Part shown: one piece after another, positions 1 to 9,552 of the stretch
Numbering within the stretch: position 1 is the stretch's first letter
How the letters are laid out: each line of letters opens with the position of its first letter
Origin: Synechococcus sp. UW140
GTDB lineage: Bacteria; Cyanobacteriota; Cyanobacteriia; PCC-6307; Cyanobiaceae
Direction of reading: 5' to 3'
DNA: 13,571 bases
Assembly (NCBI GenBank): GCA_945878795.1
Contig: CAMDWF010000026.1
Location: 1 to 13,571, forward strand
Made by a program: the position numbers and the translations under genes
Notes under the pieces: generated by a model
The model's input: the letters and a program-made list of their open reading frames with translations, nothing else
Told to the model about the DNA's origin: nothing
Database searches by the model: none

Positions 1-116
1 AGGCGCCATTATGGGTGAGGGTCATGGTCTGTGTTCGGTTTGTTGGTAGTGCTCCAAACAGGGTCACAGACCGGCCCACCCATTGCAACAGCAGAGAACT
101 GATGGAGGCGAACCGT

Positions 117-139
117 CAGCCCCGGCTACGCCGGGGCTG
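117..139. repeat. Perfect 10-bp stem hairpin
   Basis: CAGCCCCGGC (117-126) is separated by TAC from its exact reverse complement GCCGGGGCTG (130-139). No T-run follows on either strand, so it is not a standard intrinsic terminator. It lies just past the point where the IS5 remnant breaks off and could be a subterminal hairpin of another element or a dispersed palindrome. Nothing else recognisable was found in 1-150. Confidence 0.6.
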
Positions 140-150
140 CTCCTCCTGAC

Positions 151-374
151 TTACACCACTCCACGGGACGCTGCTATGCGCAGCATCACCTCCAAAGAGA
201 AGGGAGGTCGCCCACCCTTGGCCGTGGGCTTGTAGTACACAGGCTGTATGAGTGCTAGAAGGAATACCAAGGGAGCGTTGCTTCCATTTCATCGAGGAAG
301 ATCTGCCGACGCGTCTTCTTCTTGGCGTAGGTCTGCTCGTAATCCGTAAAACCCAGCTGGAGGGAGATGGTCAT
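151..374 (-). pseudogene. Truncated, frameshifted IS5-family transposase N-terminus
   Basis: Reading on the minus strand from an ATG at 374 gives 39 residues (starting MTISLQLGFTDYEQ, then KKKTRRQIFLDEME) that end at a TAG at 255-257. A second frame starting at 255 continues the same protein with ALIQPVYYKP and KGGRPPFSLEVMLRI, the typical N-terminal (DUF772-type) start of IS5-group transposases. The two pieces join if one base was lost after the proline-tryptophan codons, where 11 nt remain instead of 12. Recognisable homology stops after MLRI at about 175, where the family normally continues into HLLQNWY-like sequence. A short unrelated tail runs to TAA at 151-153. An intact family member has roughly 300 residues, so the catalytic DDE domain is missing. 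A possible inward-reading terminal repeat lies near 413-432, with no partner visible at the other side. Family recognition is from memory of the motifs. Confidence 0.75.
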
Positions 375-435
375 CCGTTTCCAGTCTTAACCTTGGACGT
401 GGCCCTATTCTAACGGGTTTTTCAGAGGTTCTTTA

Positions 436-815
436 GGTGCTTGAGGTCTTTGCCGCTGTCCAGGGTAAGCATTTTTGGCGCAGCGTTTCTCGTTCTCGCC
501 CCACATTTTGGGTGGCAATGCCGACGAATTGCGCGGTCCGGCGCTGTGGCAGGTGCCAAGGATCACCAGGCCAAGCAGGTGGAAGGGGCGGTGGGGCGAT
601 GGGCACATGCAGTAACCCTTTAGGGGCGTGGCCTTCTGGGGACGCCCCCTTCCAGCGACCCTTGACGGCCAAGTGACCCTGATTGCCGAGCGACCCCACA
701 CCCCTCTGCGGGCTTCCTCGTCCCGGCTGGCCGGATGCGCCAACCGACTGATCGCTACCTGTGCGACCAGCTCCTGGTATCGCCCTTAGCCTGAAACCCT
801 GCACTTGCCGGGCCC
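436..815. other. Intergenic stretch with no supportable gene
   Basis: I found no recognisable protein, RNA gene or insertion-sequence end in this stretch between the IS5 remnant and the first Uma2 gene. Open frames exist on both strands, but their translations are rich in R, P, G and S with no family motif. A 7-bp stem (GGGGCGT at 623-629, ACGCCCC at 642-648, 12-nt loop) is present without a T-tract. The region may be further decayed mobile DNA or the upstream region of the Uma2 gene. Confidence 0.5.
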
Positions 816-1514
816 ATGCTCGCTCCGCCCCGCCCCCTGGAGATCCCGTCCGGCCAGAAATGGGGCGCCGGACTGCCGGAGTCGCTCCATCTGCCCGCCT
901 CGCTCTGCGTTGGCCTGCGCTTCAATCCCGAGCAATTTGCTGAGCTGTGCGTGGCCAATCCCAAGGCGGTGCTGGAGCTGGCCGCCGATGGTTCCCTGAT
1001 CCTGATGACCGCCACTGGCAGCGAAACTGGAGGCCGCAATGGCTCACTGCTTGTCGAGCTTGGCCTGTCGCTGCGGGCCAGCGGCCTGCCCCTGAAGCTC
1101 TTCGATAGCTCTTCCGGCTTCCGCCTGCCGGATAACTCCGTACTCAGGCCCGATGCCTCCCTGGTGGCCCTCGATCGCTGGCAGGCCCTCAGCGACGCCG
1201 AGCGCCGCGGGTTCGCTCCCCTCTGCCCCGATCTAGTAATCGAGCTTGCAACTCCCAGCGTAGCCGCAGGCTTCTCCGAAGGAGTTGAAGGCACCCGTGG
1301 CCTCACCGCCCTGCGCCAGAAAATGGCCGCCTACCAGCGCAACGGCGCCCGCCTGGGCTGGTTGTTGATTCCGGCAGAACAAGCGGTGGAGATCTGGGGG
1401 CCGCTGGCGGATGCTCCGGCCCAGCCCCGGCGGCTCGAAGCGGCTACCCGCCTCGATGGAGATCCCCAGTTCCCCGGCCTGGCGGTGGAGTTGGAGGAGA
1501 TCTGGGCGGGCTGA
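816..1514 (+). CDS. Uma2 family endonuclease-like protein (DUF820), with a repeat-derived insertion
   Basis: The 232-residue product is a Uma2/DUF820 protein, a PD-(D/E)XK nuclease-fold family abundant in cyanobacteria whose in vivo role is poorly known. Family landmarks in order are NPEQFAELC near residue 38, ANPKAVLELAADGSLI, KLFDSSSGFRLP, RPDASLVALDRWQAL, FAPLCPDLVIELATPS and RQKMAAYQRNGARLGWLL. The presumed catalytic set is the Asp of RPDAS, the Glu of VIELA and the Lys of RQKM. Between the Glu and Lys motifs lies an extra VAAGFSEGV, encoded by a 27-nt repeat copy at 1260-1286 that reads through in frame. The ATG at 816 is the only ATG after an in-frame stop at 792, but it has no clear ribosome binding site. 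It also gives a longer N-terminus than the paralogue at the right end of the window. Its TGA touches the sdhB stop. Confidence 0.85.
   Translation: MLAPPRPLEIPSGQKWGAGLPESLHLPASLCVGLRFNPEQFAELCVANPKAVLELAADGSLILMTATGSETGGRNGSLLVELGLSLRASGLPLKLFDSSSGFRLPDNSVLRPDASLVALDRWQALSDAERRGFAPLCPDLVIELATPSVAAGFSEGVEGTRGLTALRQKMAAYQRNGARLGWLLIPAEQAVEIWGPLADAPAQPRRLEAATRLDGDPQFPGLAVELEEIWAG
1260..1286 (+). repeat. Short palindromic repeat, copy 1 (27 nt, in frame)
   Basis: The 27-nt unit begins GTAGCCGCA and ends GGCTTCTCCGAAGGAGTT. Its core CTCC-GAA-GGAG can fold back on itself. It matches the 28-nt unit on the minus strand at 12391-12418 except for one missing A. The length of 27 is a multiple of three, so it adds VAAGFSEGV to the Uma2 protein without breaking it. 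Confidence 0.8.
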
Positions 1515-2251
1515 CTACCGCCGCAGTTCGCGATTCATCCAGCTAATCCAATCGGCTGAAATCTGCTTGGGACAAACCGCCTCACATTCCAGCTGGTTGC
1601 TGCAACTGCCGAAGCCCTCGGCCGCCATGCGCTCGGTCATCGCCAGGGCGCGGCGCTGACGTTCGCTCTGGCCCTGGGGCAGCTGGCCCAGGTGGGCCAG
1701 CTTGGCCGCCACAAACAGGCTGGCCGAGGCATTGCGGCAGCTGGCCACGCAGGCACCGCAACCGATGCAGGTGGCGGTGTCAAAGGCACTGGCCGCCTGC
1801 TCACGGCCGACCAACAGGGCGTTGGCCTCCGGGGCCTGACCGGTGTTCACGGAGCAATAGCCGCCCGCCGCCCAGACCCTATCCAGGGCCGAGCGATCGA
1901 CACTGAGGTCCTGCAGCAGGGGAAAGGCCCGGGCCCGCCAGGGCTCCAGCACAAGCACCTCGCCATCGCGGAAGCGGCGCAGATAGAGCTGGCAAACGCT
2001 GGTGGCGGCCTGGGGGCCATGGGCCTGACCGTTGACCAGAAAGCCGCAACTGCCGCAGATGCCTTCGCGGCAATCGTGCTCAAAGGTCACCGGCCGTTCA
2101 CCGGCAGCGATCAGCCTTTCATTGAGCCAATCAAGGGCCTCCAACAGCGACAAATCGGCGCTCACCTGCTCCAACTGGTGAGTTTCAAACCGTCCCGGCG
2201 CCCCGGGCTGCTGCTGACGCCAGATTCGCAAGGTGAGACTCAGAGTCGGGC

Positions 2252-2255
<4 letters not shown>
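1515..2255 (-). CDS. sdhB: Succinate dehydrogenase/fumarate reductase iron-sulfur subunit (type B)
   Basis: The 246-residue product carries electrons from the SdhA flavin through three Fe-S clusters to the quinone/heme site of SdhC. The [2Fe-2S] ligands are C62, C67, C70 and C88 (CREGICGSCGF, then TSVC). The [4Fe-4S] ligands are C163, C166 and C169 in CIGCGACVASC. The [3Fe-4S] cluster uses C173 or C218 with C224 and C228 (CSNQLECEAVCPKQI); the exact sharing is as in the family. The long spacing from C70 to C88, with the NGQAHGPQ insert, is typical of the Bacillus/Bacteroidetes-like type-B enzymes and not of E. coli FrdB. I chose the ATG at 2255 because it overlaps the sdhA stop as ATGA, giving translational coupling; longer starts would run into sdhA. 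Its TAG at 1515-1517 is directly adjacent to the TGA of the convergent Uma2 gene. Confidence 0.95.
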
Positions 2256-4233
<1,978 letters not shown>

Positions 4234-4237
<4 letters not shown>

Positions 4238-4851
4238 GGCTGCGCCCCCCAGGCCAGGGCCAGGCTCACCAGGCAGAAACCGCCCCCCAGCAGCACCGCC
4301 ACCAGGCGCCCGAGCCAGCGCAGCAGGCCCGCGTTGGCCCCATCCAACAGCCCCAGGCTGCGGTGGGCACCCTCAACCCCCTGAAACAGATGCAGGCCCA
4401 ACGCCAGCCCCGCAGCGCCATAAAGCGCCCACCATTGGGGCTGGGCCAGCACCCCCATCACGGCGGCCAGTTCGCCCCCGGCCGGGGGGCGCACCCAGCG
4501 CAGCTGGGCCAGGTGCACCACCAGAAACAGCAGCAACAGCGCCCCGCTCCAGGGGCTGGTGCGAGCCGCCAGGGCGGCCAGCGCTTCCAGGCCACCGCCC
4601 CGGCGGCTACGGCGCCCCGCCTGCACCCGAGGGGCGGCGGCGGCATTGGCCACTGCCTTGGCCGCCGCCTTGAGGGGATGGAGCAGGAACAAAACCACCA
4701 AGGCCGCTTCCAGCAGGGGAAGGGGCCACCAGCTGTGCAGGCTGGCGCTCCAAGCCTCGAAAACCCGGGGATCGACCAAGGCAAGCGTCACACCCCCCAG
4801 GTGGGCCGCCAGAAAAAACACCAGCAGCAGTCCGGTGGCGGCCAGCAACAC
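4234..4851 (-). CDS. sdhC: Succinate dehydrogenase cytochrome b subunit (type B, di-heme)
   Basis: The 205-residue membrane anchor should pass electrons between SdhB and the quinone pool. Five hydrophobic segments are visible, roughly at 3-25, 43-60, 102-118, 139-158 and 180-200. Histidines H17, H58, H113 and H154 fall inside or at the ends of segments 1, 2, 3 and 4. Their spacing is close to that of the heme ligands in Bacillus subtilis SdhC, which predicts two b hemes. The GTG at 4851 is the earliest possible start, since an in-frame TGA lies two codons upstream. An AAGGG about 8 nt before the GTG is a plausible ribosome binding site. The N-terminus is shorter than usual by about ten residues. 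This is the first gene of the sdhCAB operon. Confidence 0.85.
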
Positions 4852-4878
4852 GCCTCAATCCCTTACCTGTAGGACCGT

Positions 4879-4907
4879 TCTACCAGTGATTTCGTCTACC
4901 AGTGATT
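4879..4907. promoter_or_regulatory. 13-bp direct repeat in the sdhC/MFS divergent intergenic region
   Basis: TCTACCAGTGATT occurs at 4879-4891 and again, identical, at 4895-4907, a 16-bp period. It sits midway between the divergent start codons of sdhC (4851) and the MFS gene (4948), where promoters for both must lie. It could be a two-site operator or a chance local duplication. I could not place convincing -35/-10 boxes around it. Confidence 0.4.
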
Positions 4908-4947
4908 AGGGGCCCCATGGGATGCTGAAGGGCATCGCAGGTTCCCT

Positions 4948-6204
4948 TTGCGCTGGCAGCGCCCATCCACCCTGCTGAGCGTGTTTCTCACCCTGCTCAA
5001 TGACAGGCTCGGGGAAAGCATGGTGTTTCCCCTGCTGCCCTACCTGCTGGCCGGGCTCAGCAACGATGGCCGCACCCTGGGGGCCCTGGCTGGCACCTAT
5101 GCCCTGGCCCAGTTCACCGGCACCCCCTTGATCGGCGCCCTCAGCGACCGCTTTGGTCGCAAGCCGGTGATCACCGCCTGCGTGGCGGGTTCGGTCCTGG
5201 GGCTGTCGCTGTTTGCCGCCACCTTGATCCTGCCCTGGGCCCAACTCTGGCCCGAGGCCCTGGCGGCCGGCGTGCCCCTCGGTTTGCTGTTCCTGGCCCG
5301 TTTCATCGATGGACTCAGCGGTGGTACCGCCGCCACCGCCACCGCCGTCCTCGCGGACATCACCCCACCGGAACAACGGGCCAAGGCCTTCGGGCTGTTG
5401 GGGGTGGCCTTCGGCCTGGCCTTCATCCTGGGGCCCGCGCTGGCAGGGCTGTTGGCCCGTTTCAGCCTCACCCTGCCGTTGCTGCTGGCGGCGGCTTTCG
5501 CGCTGCTCAACCTGGTGGTGGTCCTCAAGCTGCTGCCCGAAACCCTGCCCCCCTCCCAGCGCCTGCCCTTGCCCAGACGCAGGGCGCTGCAACCCTTGAG
5601 CCAGATCGGTCGCATCCTGGGCCAATCCCAGGTGCGCTTGCTGGCCCTGGCTTTCTTTTTGTTCTTCCTGGCCTTCAATGGCTTCACGGCCATGCTGGTG
5701 CTGTTTCTGCGCCAGGCCTTCGCTTGGGGCCCGGGGCTTGCCGCCCTCTCCTTTTTAGTGGTGGGTGTGGTGGCCACGGTGGTGCAGGGAGGGCTGATCG
5801 GGCCCCTGGTGGCCCGATTTGGCGAACGCAGGTTGTCCCTGACGGGGGTCGGGTTTGTCAGTGTCGGCTTTTTGCTGATCGCCCTGGCCCAACGCACGAC
5901 GGCGGTGCCCCTGGTCTTCGGTGGTGTGGCCTTGTTGGCCCTGGGCACCGGACTTGTCACCCCCTGCCTGCGCAGCCTGGTTTCGCGGCGCCTGGAGGCC
6001 GGGGGCCAGGGGGCCGCCCTGGGCAGCATGCAAGCCCTTCAAAGCCTGGCCGGGTTCCTAGGGCCACCGCTGGCGGGCCTGGCCTTCGAGACCATCGGCC
6101 AACGCAGTCCTTTCTGGGTGGGACTGGCCCTGATGTTGGTGGTGGGGGTACTGGTCGGGGGGCTACCCGGTCAAGCAAGCCCGTCACACCAATCAACGGC
6201 TTGA
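4948..6204 (+). CDS. MFS transporter (TetA-like drug/metabolite efflux style)
   Basis: The 418-residue polytopic membrane protein is a Major Facilitator Superfamily member. The first helix is VFLTLLNDRLGESMVFPLLP. The conserved loop motif A between helices 2 and 3 is GALSDRFGRKP at residues 63-73. A second-half equivalent, PLVARFGERR, precedes helix 8. About 12 hydrophobic segments are visible, with a basic central loop near residues 203-220 (LPLPRRRAL). The substrate is unknown; proton-coupled efflux is a family-level inference. No ATG is available in frame near the first helix, so TTG at 4948 with an AGG 6 nt upstream is the best start. GTG at 4981 is an alternative that would clip the N-terminus. 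It is divergent from sdhCAB and only 49 nt upstream of ppk1. Confidence 0.85.
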   Translation: MRWQRPSTLLSVFLTLLNDRLGESMVFPLLPYLLAGLSNDGRTLGALAGTYALAQFTGTPLIGALSDRFGRKPVITACVAGSVLGLSLFAATLILPWAQLWPEALAAGVPLGLLFLARFIDGLSGGTAATATAVLADITPPEQRAKAFGLLGVAFGLAFILGPALAGLLARFSLTLPLLLAAAFALLNLVVVLKLLPETLPPSQRLPLPRRRALQPLSQIGRILGQSQVRLLALAFFLFFLAFNGFTAMLVLFLRQAFAWGPGLAALSFLVVGVVATVVQGGLIGPLVARFGERRLSLTGVGFVSVGFLLIALAQRTTAVPLVFGGVALLALGTGLVTPCLRSLVSRRLEAGGQGAALGSMQALQSLAGFLGPPLAGLAFETIGQRSPFWVGLALMLVVGVLVGGLPGQASPSHQSTA

Positions 6205-6230
6205 GATTGCTACGTTAATTCCACTATTCA
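6201..6230 (+). promoter_or_regulatory. Candidate sigma70-type promoter for ppk1
   Basis: TTGAGA (6201-6206) overlaps the MFS stop codon, and TATTCA (6225-6230) follows after 18 nt (or CTATTC after 17). This short AT-richer patch lies in an otherwise GC-rich region, 24 nt before the ppk1 ATG. The box match is moderate and untested. Confidence 0.35.
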
Positions 6231-6253
6231 GCCCCCAAACGAAAGTTCCAGCA

Positions 6254-8380
6254 ATGACGAAATCCAGCGTGCCACCCGAGCTATATATCAACCGGGAACT
6301 GAGCTGGATCGATTTTAATCAGCGCGTCCTTGCCCAGGCCCTCGACGAACACACACCCCTATTGGAGCAGGCCAAATTCAGCGCCATTTTCAGCAACAAT
6401 CTCGATGAATTCTTCATGGTGCGGGTGGCCTCGCTCAAGTCCCAGCAGGAAGCGGGGCTTACCACCCTCAGCGATGACGGACTGACCCCGCTGCAGCAGC
6501 TGGAGGCCATCCAAACAAAGTTAAGACCACTGCTCGATCAACAACAACAGCACTATCGCCTGCACCTCAAACGCTCGCTATCCGAATACGGCGTCCACCT
6601 GTTCGATTACAGCCGCCTTAACGAGAAACAAAAAGAGTGGGCCGATGATTATTTCCGCCGCGCCATCTTTCCGGTCTTGACGCCTCTGGCCGTCGATCCG
6701 GCGCACCCCTTCCCGTTCATGAGCAACCTCAGTCTCAATGTGGCGGCCCTGGTCAGTGATCCAGACACCGGCCAACAACAGTTCGCACGGGTCAAGGTGC
6801 CGCAGAAGATCCTGCCCCGCTTTGTGCCGATTCCCACCGAGCTCTGCACGCGCAGCCCCGGGGCCCTGTTCACGGTGGTGCCCCTCGAGCAGCTGGTCGC
6901 CTTCAATCTGCAGCACCTCTTCCCGGGGATGACGATCGAAGGCCATTACTTCTTTCGCATCACCCGCGACGCCGACCTCGAACTGCGGGATCTGGAGGCC
7001 GATGACCTCATGGAGGCCCTGCAGGCAGGGCTGCGCAAGCGCCGCATGGGGGGTGAGGTGGTGCGTTTGGAGGTGGCCAATGAGATGCCCGACGAGATGG
7101 TGCGGCTGCTGATGGAAGGTCTGGATGTGGAGAGCGAGGATCTCTATCGCATCAACGGTCCCCTCGGCCTTGATGATCTGATGAGCCTGCTGGCTATCCC
7201 CCTGCCCCAGCTAAAGGATGAGCCCTATCAGGGGCGGACGGTGCCGGCGTTGTTGCGGGCCCAACGCAGCCAATTGGAGGACGGCTCGATCAAGCAGGAG
7301 GAATTTCAAAGCATTTTTTCTGTGATCCGCCGGGGCGATGTGCTGCTTCATCACCCCTACGACCTGTTCACCACCTCGGTGGAGGAATTTCTCAATCAGG
7401 CCGCCGACGACTCCTCGGTGCTGGCGATCAAGATGACCCTGTATCGCACCTCCAAGGATTCGCCGGTGGTAGCGGCCCTGATTCGCGCCGCCGAAAACGG
7501 CAAGCAGGTGATGGCCCTGGTCGAACTCAAAGCCCGCTTCGACGAAGACAACAACATCCACTGGGCCCGCGAACTGGAGCGATCCGGGGTCCATGTGGTT
7601 TACGGGGTGCTCGGACTCAAAACCCACACCAAAGTGCTGCTGGTGGTGCGCCGCGAGAAGGGAATCTTGCGGAGTTATGTGCACCTGGGAACCGGCAACT
7701 ACAACTCCAAAACATCGACTCTCTACACCGATATCGGCCTACTCACGGTCGATGAAGACTTCGGTCAGGATCTGGTCGAGCTGTTCAACTATCTCACCGG
7801 CTTCTCCAAACAGCAAAGTTTCCGCAAATTGCTCGTGGCTCCTGTCACCTTGCGGCGAGGCATGGAAGACCGAATCCGCCGCGAGATTGACCATGCCAAA
7901 GCCGGCCGCGGTGGCCACCTGCGGGCCAAGATGAATTCCCTGGTGGATCCGGCGATCATCGCCCTGCTCTACGAAGCCTCCCAGGCAGGGGTCAAGATCG
8001 ACTTGATCATTCGTGGCATGTGTTGCCTGCGCCCTGGCTTGGCAGGCGTTAGCGAAACAATCAACGTAACAAGTGTGATCGGCCGCTTTCTCGAACACTC
8101 ACGCCTGTTTTGGTTTGCTAACGGTGGCGAGTCCGAACTCCTGATCGGCAGTGCAGACTGGATGCCGCGCAATCTCGATCGCCGTGTCGAAGCCGTGGCC
8201 CCGGTGGAGGATCCGCGCTTGAAGGGCCATCTAGAAGGCTTGTTGCAGCTTTACCTCGACGACAGCGGAGCCTGGCACATGTGCAGCGACGGCAGTTTCC
8301 ACCAACGCCCTCTTGAAGGGACTGGCCAAATGGTGCAAAGAACCCTGATGGATCGCTGGCGGGGTGGATTGACAGCTTAA
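6254..8380 (+). CDS. ppk1: Polyphosphate kinase 1
   Basis: The 708-residue enzyme reversibly transfers the terminal phosphate of ATP to inorganic polyphosphate, the cyanobacterial phosphate store. The N-terminal domain shows the family opening YINRELSWIDFNQRVLAQA and FSNNLDEFFMVRVASL. The head domain follows, then the two C-terminal phospholipase-D-like catalytic domains. The autophosphorylated histidine is predicted as H458 in LGLKTHTKVLLVVRRE. The second conserved histidine is H615 in RFLEHSRLFWF. Also typical are HHPYDLFTTSVEEF, AIKMTLYRTS, YVHLGTGNYNSKT and SADWMPRNLDRR. Length is normal for PPK1. The ATG at 6254 fits the family N-terminus, though the ribosome binding site is weak. Regulation by phosphate is common in the family, but I saw no clear Pho box. 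Confidence 0.97.
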   Translation: MTKSSVPPELYINRELSWIDFNQRVLAQALDEHTPLLEQAKFSAIFSNNLDEFFMVRVASLKSQQEAGLTTLSDDGLTPLQQLEAIQTKLRPLLDQQQQHYRLHLKRSLSEYGVHLFDYSRLNEKQKEWADDYFRRAIFPVLTPLAVDPAHPFPFMSNLSLNVAALVSDPDTGQQQFARVKVPQKILPRFVPIPTELCTRSPGALFTVVPLEQLVAFNLQHLFPGMTIEGHYFFRITRDADLELRDLEADDLMEALQAGLRKRRMGGEVVRLEVANEMPDEMVRLLMEGLDVESEDLYRINGPLGLDDLMSLLAIPLPQLKDEPYQGRTVPALLRAQRSQLEDGSIKQEEFQSIFSVIRRGDVLLHHPYDLFTTSVEEFLNQAADDSSVLAIKMTLYRTSKDSPVVAALIRAAENGKQVMALVELKARFDEDNNIHWARELERSGVHVVYGVLGLKTHTKVLLVVRREKGILRSYVHLGTGNYNSKTSTLYTDIGLLTVDEDFGQDLVELFNYLTGFSKQQSFRKLLVAPVTLRRGMEDRIRREIDHAKAGRGGHLRAKMNSLVDPAIIALLYEASQAGVKIDLIIRGMCCLRPGLAGVSETINVTSVIGRFLEHSRLFWFANGGESELLIGSADWMPRNLDRRVEAVAPVEDPRLKGHLEGLLQLYLDDSGAWHMCSDGSFHQRPLEGTGQMVQRTLMDRWRGGLTA

Positions 8381-8459
8381 TCGGCAGCCAAAACACAGAA
8401 AAGCGCATCGCTTCACACCAACAATCCCCAGATTCTGAACAAAAGCACTTTCCTAATGG

Positions 8460-8489
8460 TGCTATATTCCCCGCAAATTCAATCGGAGG
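8460..8489 (+). promoter_or_regulatory. Extended -10 promoter candidate and ribosome binding site of the sigma factor gene
   Basis: TGCTATATT at 8460-8468 is a good extended -10 element (TGn plus TATATT). No strong -35 box was found at the right distance. GGAGG at 8485-8489 is a strong Shine-Dalgarno sequence, 9 nt before the ATG at 8499, and decides that start over the GTG at 8496. If this -10 is real, the 5' leader is very short (about 20-25 nt). Confidence 0.5.
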
Positions 8490-8498
8490 CCTGGGGTG

Positions 8499-9545
8499 AT
8501 GGGGACACCTCTGCATTCCGCTTTCGCTCTGCTGCGCGCTAAAAGCGATGCACGGGGCGAAGCGAGCGCTGGTAACAGCGGCAGCCCAAACCAACAAAAC
8601 GAGACCAAACCAGCCCGCAGCCGGGCGACAGCCCGCTCGGGCGGCCAGCGAACGACCAGCCGCACTAGCCCAGATGCCATCGGCTGGTATCTGGGCACCA
8701 TCGGCCGGGTGCCGCTGCTGACACCAGCCGAGGAAATTGAGCTGGCCCACCATGTCCAGTCCGCCAAACCGCTGCAACTTCTGGCCAACGATCAGCGCAC
8801 TCCCCTGCAGAAACGCCAGATTCGCATGGGTCAACGGGCCCGTGATCGCATGATGGCCGCCAACTTGCGCCTGGTGGTGAGCGTGGCAAAGAAATATCAA
8901 AACCAAGGCCTTGAATTGCTCGATCTCATCCAGGAGGGGGCCATTGGCCTGGAGCGGGCCGTGGACAAGTTTGACCCCGGCATGGGCTACAAATTTTCCA
9001 CCTATGCCTATTGGTGGATCCGCCAGGGCATGACCCGCGCCATTGATAACAGCGCCCGCACCATTCGCCTGCCGATCCACGTCAGCGAAAAACTATCCCG
9101 CATGCGGCGGGTGACCCGCGAGCTTTCGCACCGCCTCGGTCGCCAGCCCAACCGCCTCGAAGTGGCCCATGCCATTGGCATGACTCCCGAGGAATTGGAA
9201 GAATTGATCTCCCAAAGCACCCCCTGCGCTTCCCTCGATGCCCACGCCCGCGGCGAGGAGGACCGCAGCACCCTCGGCGAACTGATCGCCGATCCCGGCA
9301 GCAACGAGCATCTCGACTCGATGGATCGCCTGTTGCAGAAAGAACACCTGGGGGCCTGGCTTGCCCAACTCAATGAACGGGAGCAAAAAATTCTAAGGCT
9401 GCGCTTTGGCCTTGAGGGCAGCGAACCGCTGACCCTGGCCGAAATCGGCCGGATCATCAACGTCTCCCGGGAGCGCGTGCGCCAGCTGGAAGCCAAAGCG
9501 ATCATGAAGCTGCGGTTGCTCAGCAACAGGCAACAAGCGGCCTGA
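8499..9545 (+). CDS. RpoD-like group 2 sigma-70 factor
   Basis: The 348-residue protein directs RNA polymerase to sigma70-type promoters. After a poorly conserved, S/R/Q-rich N-terminal tail of about 57 residues comes region 1.2 (DAIGWYLGTIGRVPLLTPAE). Region 2 follows with NLRLVVSVAKKYQNQG (122-137), DLIQEGAIGLERAVDKFD and FSTYAYWWIRQGMTRAI (166-182, the -10 melting and recognition part). Region 3 includes RTIRLPIHVSEKL. Region 4 holds LNEREQKILRLRFGL and the helix-turn-helix TLAEIGRIINVSRERVRQLE. The absence of a long region 1.1 and the overall length fit the non-essential group 2 (SigB/C/D/E-type) factors of cyanobacteria. I cannot assign which one. It is probably co-transcribed with the phytol-kinase-like gene 7-19 nt downstream. 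Confidence 0.93.
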   Translation: MGTPLHSAFALLRAKSDARGEASAGNSGSPNQQNETKPARSRATARSGGQRTTSRTSPDAIGWYLGTIGRVPLLTPAEEIELAHHVQSAKPLQLLANDQRTPLQKRQIRMGQRARDRMMAANLRLVVSVAKKYQNQGLELLDLIQEGAIGLERAVDKFDPGMGYKFSTYAYWWIRQGMTRAIDNSARTIRLPIHVSEKLSRMRRVTRELSHRLGRQPNRLEVAHAIGMTPEELEELISQSTPCASLDAHARGEEDRSTLGELIADPGSNEHLDSMDRLLQKEHLGAWLAQLNEREQKILRLRFGLEGSEPLTLAEIGRIINVSRERVRQLEAKAIMKLRLLSNRQQAA

Positions 9546-9552
9546 AAATCCG

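Noticed and set aside
623..648. Intrinsic terminator at the GGGGCGT/ACGCCCC stem
   Set aside because: The stem is 7 bp with a 12-nt loop, followed by CTTCC and not a T-tract, and there is no gene immediately upstream for it to terminate.
405..804. Overlapping minus-strand frames of 112 and 123 codons left of the first Uma2 gene
   Set aside because: They overlap each other in different frames, have biased composition and match no family I recognise. There is no evidence for either.
8401..8413. Terminator after ppk1 (AAGCG-CAT-CGCTT)
   Set aside because: It has only a 5-bp stem and no T-run, which is too weak to call.
8118..9080. Minus-strand open frame of 320 codons opposite the ppk1 end and the sigma factor
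   Set aside because: It crosses two well-supported genes and their intergenic promoter on the other strand and shows no recognisable domain.
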